Shown: piece after piece, positions 39,357 through 44,670 of the stretch
Layout: every line of letters starts with the position of its first letter
Numbering within the stretch: the first letter of the stretch is position 1
Origin: Candidatus Hydrogenedentota bacterium
Lineage (GTDB): Bacteria > Hydrogenedentota > Hydrogenedentia > Hydrogenedentales > CAITNO01
Reading direction: 5' to 3'
Length of the DNA stretch: 44,670 nt
NCBI GenBank assembly: GCA_029776995.1
Contig: JAKOTZ010000168.1
Location: 1-44,670, forward strand
Made by a program: the position numbers and the translations under genes
The notes under the pieces: generated by a model
The model's input: the letters and a program-made list of their open reading frames with translations, nothing else
What the model was told of the DNA's origin: nothing
The model's database searches: none

Positions 39357-40076
39357 TCAACCGTTATTCAGCAAGGACGGCAGATCCCGGAGGTAATCGC
39401 CCCACGAATCCAGAACCAACCTGGCGGTCGTCGCTTCACGGAAACGGGGATTGACTCCGGCAAAGAGGATGCCGGTTCCGCCGACCGACTGGATTCCCGC
39501 GATGTCTGTCGGTTCGAGGTCGCCGATGTGCGCCAGTTCTTCTGTTGCCACGCCCAGGGCTGACGCCGCCGCCTGAAACGTTACGGCCTGCGGCTTGGCG
39601 GCGCCAATTTCATCCGAAAAGACCATCACTTTCATGTGCGAAGCAAATCCGTTGCGTTCCAGCAGGATTTTCAGGCTGGCGCCTGGACTGATGCCCGTGT
39701 CAGAAATCAGCCCCACCGGAACGTACCGGGCGGTTTCCCGCACCGCATCCAGCGCCTGCTCAACCGGCTCGGGCGGATGCCGGAGGATTATGGTGGCGAA
39801 ATCCTTTTCCAGCGCGGCCCTTGCGCCGGGGCTGATGCTGACTCCCAGCTCCTCGCAGGCCATGCGCACGGCGTCGCCGGGGGTCAGCGTCCGCTGTTCC
39901 ATGATGTGGCACCGGCTGAATTCCGTCATGACGCGATCCAGGCAATTCCGCGCGATTTCCTCGCCGACGCCGGCAGCCTCTGCCAGGCGCCGTACCCTCC
40001 AGGCATGGCGCACATCGCTGTCCCGGTCCCGGAACAAGGTTCCCCAGAAATCAAACGTTACGGCTCGAGCCGCCAT
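39357..40076 (-). CDS. HAD-superfamily hydrolase
   Basis: 239 residues. Motif I is TFDFWGTLF: nucleophile Asp9 is present, but the position two residues later, usually Asp, is Trp11. A cap with alpha-helices follows, then motif II (LISDTG), the Lys in EIGAAKPQAVTF and motif IV (GDLEPTDIAG). The DFWGTL form is seen in some HAD proteins, and the activity may differ from ordinary phosphatases. GAGG 7 nt before the ATG supports the start, which overlaps the end of the acyltransferase gene by 19 nt. The two are coupled and transcribed with the upstream prepilin gene or from it. Confidence 0.85.
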   Translation of the reverse strand: MAARAVTFDFWGTLFRDRDSDVRHAWRVRRLAEAAGVGEEIARNCLDRVMTEFSRCHIMEQRTLTPGDAVRMACEELGVSISPGARAALEKDFATIILRHPPEPVEQALDAVRETARYVPVGLISDTGISPGASLKILLERNGFASHMKVMVFSDEIGAAKPQAVTFQAAASALGVATEELAHIGDLEPTDIAGIQSVGGTGILFAGVNPRFREATTARLVLDSWGDYLRDLPSLLNNG

Positions 40077-40678
40077 TCCTGATCCTCTTCGTAACGCACT
40101 TTACGAAAGCCCTGGGCCGCCACCAATTCCCTGAACTCCCGAAGCCGCGCCTCGGGCACATTTTCGGTACGGTGCCCCACTTTGCGCGCGGGAATGCCGG
40201 CCCATACCTCGCAGGGACCGGTGGATTCAAGCAGCACGCTGTGCGGCGCGAGCACGCTGCTGTCCCCCATGGTCACGCCGGGCCCGACAAAACAGTTGCT
40301 GCCTACCAGGCAATTTTCGCCGATATGGATCGGAGCAATATATTCACGCGCTTCCCGCCAGGGAATTTCTGCCCCGCCCAACAGCGGCATGTGATCCCGC
40401 AGGATCGTGTATTCCGCTATTCCCGCGAAGCGGCCGATTCTGATCTCCGCCTTCGCGTCCAGCAGGCAACCCCAGCTGCAGCCGCTGCGCATCTCGAAAA
40501 TGATACGTCCGCCAGGATGGGCCCGAAGGGAAGTATTGTTGCGAAACCGGCAACGGTCTCCCAGGCGGACGTCTCCGCTGACCCACAGGTCCGGCACGGG
40601 AAAATTGCAATGTTTCCCCCGGACGGCAAACTTCCGCCCATGCCACCAGACCAGCCACATGCGGGTTAAGGAATTCAT
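40058..40678 (-). CDS. Hexapeptide-repeat acyltransferase (LbH type)
   Basis: 206 residues. Left-handed beta-helix repeats are seen from about residue 35: VSGDVRLGDRCRFRNNTS, AEIRIGRFAGIAEYT, APIHIGENCLVGSNCFVGPGVTMGDSSVLAPHSVLLEST, ending in VWAGIPARKVG, which is the typical end of sugar or O-acetyl transferases. It probably moves an acyl group from CoA or ACP to a sugar or amino sugar, perhaps for surface polymers. It starts 13 nt after the prepilin gene and overlaps the HAD gene by 19 nt. The ribosome-binding site is weak, so translational coupling is likely. Confidence 0.85.
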   Translation of the reverse strand: MNSLTRMWLVWWHGRKFAVRGKHCNFPVPDLWVSGDVRLGDRCRFRNNTSLRAHPGGRIIFEMRSGCSWGCLLDAKAEIRIGRFAGIAEYTILRDHMPLLGGAEIPWREAREYIAPIHIGENCLVGSNCFVGPGVTMGDSSVLAPHSVLLESTGPCEVWAGIPARKVGHRTENVPEARLREFRELVAAQGFRKVRYEEDQEWRLEP

Positions 40679-40691
40679 CCGGACGGGGCGG

Positions 40692-41663
40692 TTACTGGTT
40701 GCTCACGAAAATCCAGGGGCCGGCCGCGCGGCGGAACTGGGTCCAGGGCGGCAGGTCGTTGTTGCAGGGCCGCCCGCCCACCGTGTATTCCTGCGCGCCT
40801 TCGCCGCGCTGGGTGCGCGCCTCGAAGTGGAAATCCAGTTCGCCGTTGGCGTTCAGGTCACGGGTGGCCAGGAAATACGCCCGCAGCGCGGTAATGTGAT
40901 ACAGGTCCCGGCCGTTGTTGGCCTGCTCAGCCGGCACGCCGAGCGGATCGGGCAGGATTCCATAAGTGTTGCCGGCCGGACCTACACCAATCAGCACAAA
41001 CGTGTCATATTTGGGCGGAGGAAATGATATCTGGGGGAAATCGGGATCCGACGTATCCCACGCTTCCGCGTAGAAGTACCCTTTATTAATCCAGTACTTC
41101 TGCACCCGGATAAACTGCGCCCGGTTGACCGGAATGTACACAAAAGGCCGCCTGGACGCCTGCAACTGCCGGGTAATTTCATCGCCGACCGGCGTCACGC
41201 CGTCATACCGGGGCAGGCCGCTGTCCAGTACCCACTGTCCGGTGGGCTGCCGCACGCCCCGGGGCAGGAATTCCAGAATGCTCAGCCGGCCGTCGCCGTC
41301 CGTGTCATAGGACCGGGAAAACTCGTCGTACAATTCTTCGTTGCCGTGGTATTTCATCAGCGCCAGGTATGGCTTAAGGACGTAGAACTTTTCCTCGTCC
41401 GCGGGATTGGCGGGCGGCGTCATCTGGTCCTTTGCTCCCTGCCAGATGTACCCGTACGCCGGCGGATAAGTACTGTTGTCCGTGTAATAGGCGATCAGGG
41501 CCGTGTTGACCTGCCGCAATGCTGAATCCATCCGGCGGATCTTGGCCCGCTCGATCATCCGCGGCCCGACCGTCATGGTCAGCGCCGCCAGGATGGCAAT
41601 AATGGCGATGACGGTCAGCAACTCGATAAGCGTAAACCCCCTTCGTAACTGGTGACTGGCCAT
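40692..41663 (-). CDS. Prepilin-type (pseudopilin) protein with EF-hand-like loop
   Basis: 323 residues. The class III leader has G9-F10 at the cut site and Glu14 at +5 ([20 protein letters not shown]), followed by the hydrophobic helix. Beyond it the protein is larger than typical GspG or GspH. It contains DTDGDGRLSILEF (Asp120, 122, 124, Glu131: a full EF-hand loop) and later DLNANGELDF, so calcium binding is likely. AAGGGAG before the ATG and a strong promoter at 41704-41732 support the start. It is probably a minor pilin or secretion pseudopilin; no secretin, ATPase or peptidase gene is in the window. Confidence 0.85.
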   Translation of the reverse strand: MASHQLRRGFTLIELLTVIAIIAILAALTMTVGPRMIERAKIRRMDSALRQVNTALIAYYTDNSTYPPAYGYIWQGAKDQMTPPANPADEEKFYVLKPYLALMKYHGNEELYDEFSRSYDTDGDGRLSILEFLPRGVRQPTGQWVLDSGLPRYDGVTPVGDEITRQLQASRRPFVYIPVNRAQFIRVQKYWINKGYFYAEAWDTSDPDFPQISFPPPKYDTFVLIGVGPAGNTYGILPDPLGVPAEQANNGRDLYHITALRAYFLATRDLNANGELDFHFEARTQRGEGAQEYTVGGRPCNNDLPPWTQFRRAAGPWIFVSNQ

Positions 41664-41703
41664 GACACACTCCCTTGAAGTGGCAACTGTTTCCTATAAC
41701 CTT

Positions 41704-41732
41704 ATCATACCACTGATTTTCGGATTCGTCAA
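41704..41732 (-). promoter_or_regulatory. Strong sigma70-type promoter of the prepilin-acyltransferase-HAD group
   Basis: TTGACG and TATGAT are separated by 17 bp. Transcription would start near 41697, about 34 nt before the prepilin ATG. Confidence 0.75.
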
Positions 41733-41796
41733 ACCCGGCGGAGCCCATACGGGACACAACGCCAATCGCCACTTAAGGGAAAACCCGGTTATCGCA

Positions 41797-42732
41797 TCAG
41801 AATCCGTCGAAGGGACGGTTGTACCTGCCGAAGGTTCGGGCGCTGTCCACCGTGACGGGGAACCGGTCCGCCGGGTAACGCAGGAACTCGACGTGCCCGT
41901 CCAGGTATAAGACGTTCGCACCGCCCGGAAGATGGTTAAAGTCTTTGGTCGCGGTGGTGACGTGATCCCAAAGCACGGGCACAACGCTCTGGGCGGCGGC
42001 CGAGCTTCCCGGATTGTTGATATCGGTGATTAAAAACCGCTCAATACCCTCGCGCAAACGGTATATGACATTCCCGCCGCCGGCCTGGGTCCCATAGAAT
42101 GCCGGCGGGACGGTAAAGTCCCGATGACTGGCCTCGCCGTTTGTGGCGACATTTTCCAGCGCCAGCGCTCCCCAGGGGGTCTGCTGGTATTCCGCCTCCT
42201 CGAAACGCCCGCCGGGACCCGTGCCCGTCTGGCCCGCCAGCGGCCCGAGGATATTCCGGTCTTCCAGAACCATCCAGCCGGTGTAATCATAGGGTTCTTT
42301 GACCAGTTCGCAGGGTTCCACCGTTCCGTTTTTATTGCCCTTTTCCTGGTCATACCACCGCACCGGATCCGGCCCCAGGTACCAGGAAGGACACATCACC
42401 ACCGCAAAATCCGACAGGTACTCCGGATACACCTGGGTACCGTCGAAAATCATGTCGGCGCTGAGCTCTCCGTCACAGCGGTACACTTTTCGGGTCGGGA
42501 ACATGCCCCGCGCCTCACCGGCGTACATTTTGAACACGAGCCCCAACTGCTTCAGGCTGTTCTGGCAGGACGCGCGGCGGGCGGCTTCGCGGGCCCTGGA
42601 CAAGGCGGGCAGCAGGATGGCAGCCAGAATCCCGATGATCGCGATCACGACCAACAGTTCGATAAGGGTGAATCCCCGGCGCGGGGCAGGGGTTGAAGAG
42701 CGGACAATGAAATGAACATGTGGGGAAACCAT
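41797..42732 (-). CDS. DUF1559-type prepilin protein
   Basis: 311 residues from the ATG at 42732 (GGAGG 7 nt upstream). The class III signal is [21 protein letters not shown], with G20-F21 at the cut site and Glu25 at +5. The end has the H-x9-DG type motif [21 protein letters not shown] used to define DUF1559-like proteins of Planctomycetes and related phyla. The middle part is soluble and beta-rich. It is a single gene with its own promoter at 42777-42806 and is not close to other pilus genes. Its function is unknown; many such proteins are present per genome in these bacteria. Confidence 0.85.
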   Translation of the reverse strand: MVSPHVHFIVRSSTPAPRRGFTLIELLVVIAIIGILAAILLPALSRAREAARRASCQNSLKQLGLVFKMYAGEARGMFPTRKVYRCDGELSADMIFDGTQVYPEYLSDFAVVMCPSWYLGPDPVRWYDQEKGNKNGTVEPCELVKEPYDYTGWMVLEDRNILGPLAGQTGTGPGGRFEEAEYQQTPWGALALENVATNGEASHRDFTVPPAFYGTQAGGGNVIYRLREGIERFLITDINNPGSSAAAQSVVPVLWDHVTTATKDFNHLPGGANVLYLDGHVEFLRYPADRFPVTVDSARTFGRYNRPFDGF

Positions 42733-42776
42733 AAATCGACCTCCACTATTTTTAATTTTACCGACCTGTTTAGTAG

Positions 42777-42806
42777 ATATTAACAAAAAATTTGTATAAA
42801 AATCAA
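42777..42806 (-). promoter_or_regulatory. Promoter of the DUF1559-type prepilin gene
   Basis: TTGATT and TAATAT are separated by 18 bp, about 38 nt before the ATG after allowing for the start point. The neighbourhood is AT-rich. Confidence 0.42.
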
Positions 42807-42855
42807 GAATTAATGATATATTTCCTTATTGGTTTAGGCTTATGAAAAGGAAATT

Positions 42856-42884
42856 TTGAATTTTCAATGTCAAACCGTTATACT
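42856..42884 (+). promoter_or_regulatory. Promoter of the CocE/NonD hydrolase gene
   Basis: TTGAAT and TATACT are separated by 17 bp and lie about 26 nt upstream of the start codon. The -35 box is in a TTGAATTTTCAA palindrome (42856-42867), which may be an operator. Confidence 0.6.
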
Positions 42885-42909
42885 TTTCTCGATTACTGGG
42901 GAGGTAAAC

Positions 42910-44619
42910 ATGCGCACAGGTATTTCTGACCGCATCCGTTGTGCGGCCGTAGGGCTGCTGATTCTGACGGTAAGTTTTTCCGTTTGGGCCCAGATTCCCC
43001 TGGGCGGACCCGGAACCACGGCCGGGCGGCATCACTTTGAGTTTGTTCCCATGCGGGACGGGACCGGTCTGGCCACGGACGTACACACCCCCGACACGGA
43101 CGACGGTCCCTGGCCGGTGATCGTGGTGCGCAGCACGTACGGGCGGGATTTCAATTTCAACCGCTTCGTGGAAAACGGTTACGCCGTCGTGGTACAGGAC
43201 CTGCGGGGCATGGGCGGAAGCCAGGGCACGCCCCACGTGTTCCACGCGGACGGATGGCGGCCGGACCAGCAGGACGGCGCGGATACCATCGCATGGGTGG
43301 CCAAACAACCCTTCTGCAACGGGAAAATCGCGACTTACGGCGAGTCCGCGCTGGCCATGACCCAGATGATGCTGGCTCCGGTAGCGCCGCAGGTCACCTG
43401 CCAGCATCTGCGGCTGGTACCCTCGAATTTTTACTATGACGTGGTGTATCCCGGCGGGGTATTCCGGAAAAATCTGGTGGAAGGGTGGCTGCTTCTGATC
43501 GGGCAGACCTTCATCGTGGACATTTACAAAGGCCAGCCCCGCTACAGTGAATTCTGGTCATGGTATAACACCCTTGACAAAGTGGGAGACATCAACGCGC
43601 CGGCCATGTTCGTCAACGGCTGGTACGATATTTTCCTGCAGGGGACTATAGAGGGGTTCCTGGCCCGCGAGCACAAAGGCGGCGAACGCGCCCGCGGCAA
43701 CAATCACCTGATCCTCACCTGGGCCACCCATAACGATGAACGCAGCGATGATTACCATTACCGGGACAATCTGGGCCGCGTGAACCTCGGAGAACTGCGC
43801 GACCGGTTCTTCGCGCGCTGGCTTAAAGAGGACGTCCACGCCCTGGACGGCGTTGCCAAGGTATATTATTACCTGATGGGCGACGATACGGATCCCCAGG
43901 CGCCCGGAAACCGCTGGATGCAGGCTGACGCCTGGCCCCTGCCCGCCGAAACGAAACCCCTGTACCTGCTGCCCGACGGAAGGCTGGATGACCGGCCGTC
44001 CGCCGAGGCTGGCTGGCGGGAAGTTCTATTCGACCCGGAAAACCCCGTGCCGACCTATGGCGGCGCGAACCTGCTGCCCAACCTCAAGGCGGGGCCCTGG
44101 GACCAGCGGGGGGTGGTGGCGGGTCGCAAGGATATCCTGCGGTTTGCCACGCCGCCCCTCTCGGATCCCCTGACCGCCGTGGGCCGCGTGACGGTGCGGC
44201 TGTATGTAAGCTCCGATGCTCCGGACACGGATTTTACCGCGAAACTGCTGGATATCTACCCGGAGGGAGATGGGCGGGAAATCCTGGTCACCGACAATAT
44301 CCGGCGGGTGAAAACACGGCAGGGCTTTGACCGGGTGGCTCCACCGCTCCAGGGGCTGGATGATGTCGTGGAGCTGGAAATAGACCTGTGGAGCATCGGC
44401 TGGGCCTTTAACCGGGGCCATCGGATCGGGCTGGACATTGCCAACAGCAACTATCCCCGTTTTGAGGTCAATCCCAACACGGGCGATGATTTTCCGGAAC
44501 CCGGGAAACCCATGCGCAAGGCCACCAACCGGGTGCACATGAGCCCCGACCGGCCCTCCGCGCTGCTGCTTCCGGTGGTGCGTGAAAAGGAACTGATTCC
44601 TGTCGCGGACGCTCAGTGA
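42910..44619 (+). CDS. Exported CocE/NonD-family alpha/beta-hydrolase
   Basis: 569 residues with a signal peptide (MRTGISDRIRCAAVGLLILTVSFSVWAQ). GGGGAGG before the ATG at 42910 supports the start. The alpha/beta-hydrolase domain has DLRGMGGSQG, the nucleophile elbow YGESALAM (Ser146), the Asp in FVNGWYDIF (Asp240) and a His in TWATHNDE (His274) as the likely triad. The C-terminal jelly-roll domain of the family follows (SDPLTAVGRVTVRLYVSSDAPDTDFTAKLLDI, GHRIGLDIANSNYPRFEVNPNTG). It probably cleaves acyl or peptide-like bonds of an exported substrate; the substrate is unknown. It is divergent from the DUF1559 prepilin gene. Confidence 0.87.
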   Translation: MRTGISDRIRCAAVGLLILTVSFSVWAQIPLGGPGTTAGRHHFEFVPMRDGTGLATDVHTPDTDDGPWPVIVVRSTYGRDFNFNRFVENGYAVVVQDLRGMGGSQGTPHVFHADGWRPDQQDGADTIAWVAKQPFCNGKIATYGESALAMTQMMLAPVAPQVTCQHLRLVPSNFYYDVVYPGGVFRKNLVEGWLLLIGQTFIVDIYKGQPRYSEFWSWYNTLDKVGDINAPAMFVNGWYDIFLQGTIEGFLAREHKGGERARGNNHLILTWATHNDERSDDYHYRDNLGRVNLGELRDRFFARWLKEDVHALDGVAKVYYYLMGDDTDPQAPGNRWMQADAWPLPAETKPLYLLPDGRLDDRPSAEAGWREVLFDPENPVPTYGGANLLPNLKAGPWDQRGVVAGRKDILRFATPPLSDPLTAVGRVTVRLYVSSDAPDTDFTAKLLDIYPEGDGREILVTDNIRRVKTRQGFDRVAPPLQGLDDVVELEIDLWSIGWAFNRGHRIGLDIANSNYPRFEVNPNTGDDFPEPGKPMRKATNRVHMSPDRPSALLLPVVREKELIPVADAQ

Positions 44620-44635
44620 TGGGAGAAACAGCGTT

Positions 44636-44653
44636 CCATGGTGAACACCATGG
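44636..44653 (+). repeat. Inverted repeat near the right edge
   Basis: CCATGGTG and CACCATGG form a perfect 8-bp palindrome around AA, 17 nt after the CocE-like stop codon. It could be a terminator stem, but no T-run follows within the window. Confidence 0.35.
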
Positions 44654-44670
44654 CGCAACCCGCTTCGTTG

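Overview
The window is a GC-rich bacterial chromosome segment with about 25 protein genes, densely packed on both strands. No rRNA, tRNA, CRISPR array, integrase or transposase was seen. Several traits together suggest a free-living Gram-negative bacterium of the Hydrogenedentota, PVC or Lentisphaerae kind. These are an outer-membrane barrel pair, two prepilin-type proteins (one of the DUF1559 kind common in Planctomycetes and relatives), a MtaA/CmuA-type uroporphyrinogen-decarboxylase-like protein, a DUF6259-like carbohydrate-active enzyme and an FG-GAP protein. This placement is inference; the sequence carries no marker that settles it.

Layout. Positions 1-1438 hold the 3' part of an FG-GAP/VCBS repeat protein. 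Positions 1451-13998 are a minus-strand block of core metabolism: gltB-gltD (glutamate synthase) and leuS-metH (leucyl-tRNA synthetase, cobalamin methionine synthase), separated by an AT-rich spacer with a clear terminator. Positions 14216-18792 are a plus-strand envelope cluster: a membrane-anchored SGNH hydrolase with a TPR segment, a membrane protein ending in an ILEI/PANDER-like domain, and a WecA/MraY-type sugar-phosphate transferase. Positions 18897-22069 are two paralogous AlgE-like outer-membrane barrels, each behind a long leader. The two leaders share short motifs and are the best candidate here for undescribed regulation.

Positions 22515-25744 carry an MDR-type oxidoreductase, an alkaline-phosphatase-superfamily hydrolase and a small membrane protein. 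Positions 25938-28812 hold an ApgM-family protein followed by cimA (citramalate synthase). The ApgM-like protein may be the proposed homoserine kinase of that superfamily, so the pair may serve aspartate-family and isoleucine synthesis. Positions 28934-33655 hold three exported proteins: an EF-hand protein with a Cys-Gly-Cys C-terminal anchor, a DUF6259-like glycosidase and a beta-helix protein. The last two are divergent and look like a saccharide-degradation pair.

Positions 33799-36281 hold argG and the UroD-like methyltransferase homologue. Positions 36303-38457 are a CLC chloride channel gene (CLC, two CBS, TrkA-C) broken twice: by an in-frame TAG and by a 61-bp insertion carrying a 27-bp direct repeat. 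Positions 38574-44619 hold an inositol-monophosphatase-family protein, a minus-strand group (prepilin, hexapeptide acyltransferase, HAD hydrolase), a second prepilin, and an exported CocE/NonD-type hydrolase. Several sigma70-like promoters with 17-18 bp spacers can be read directly in the intergenic regions.
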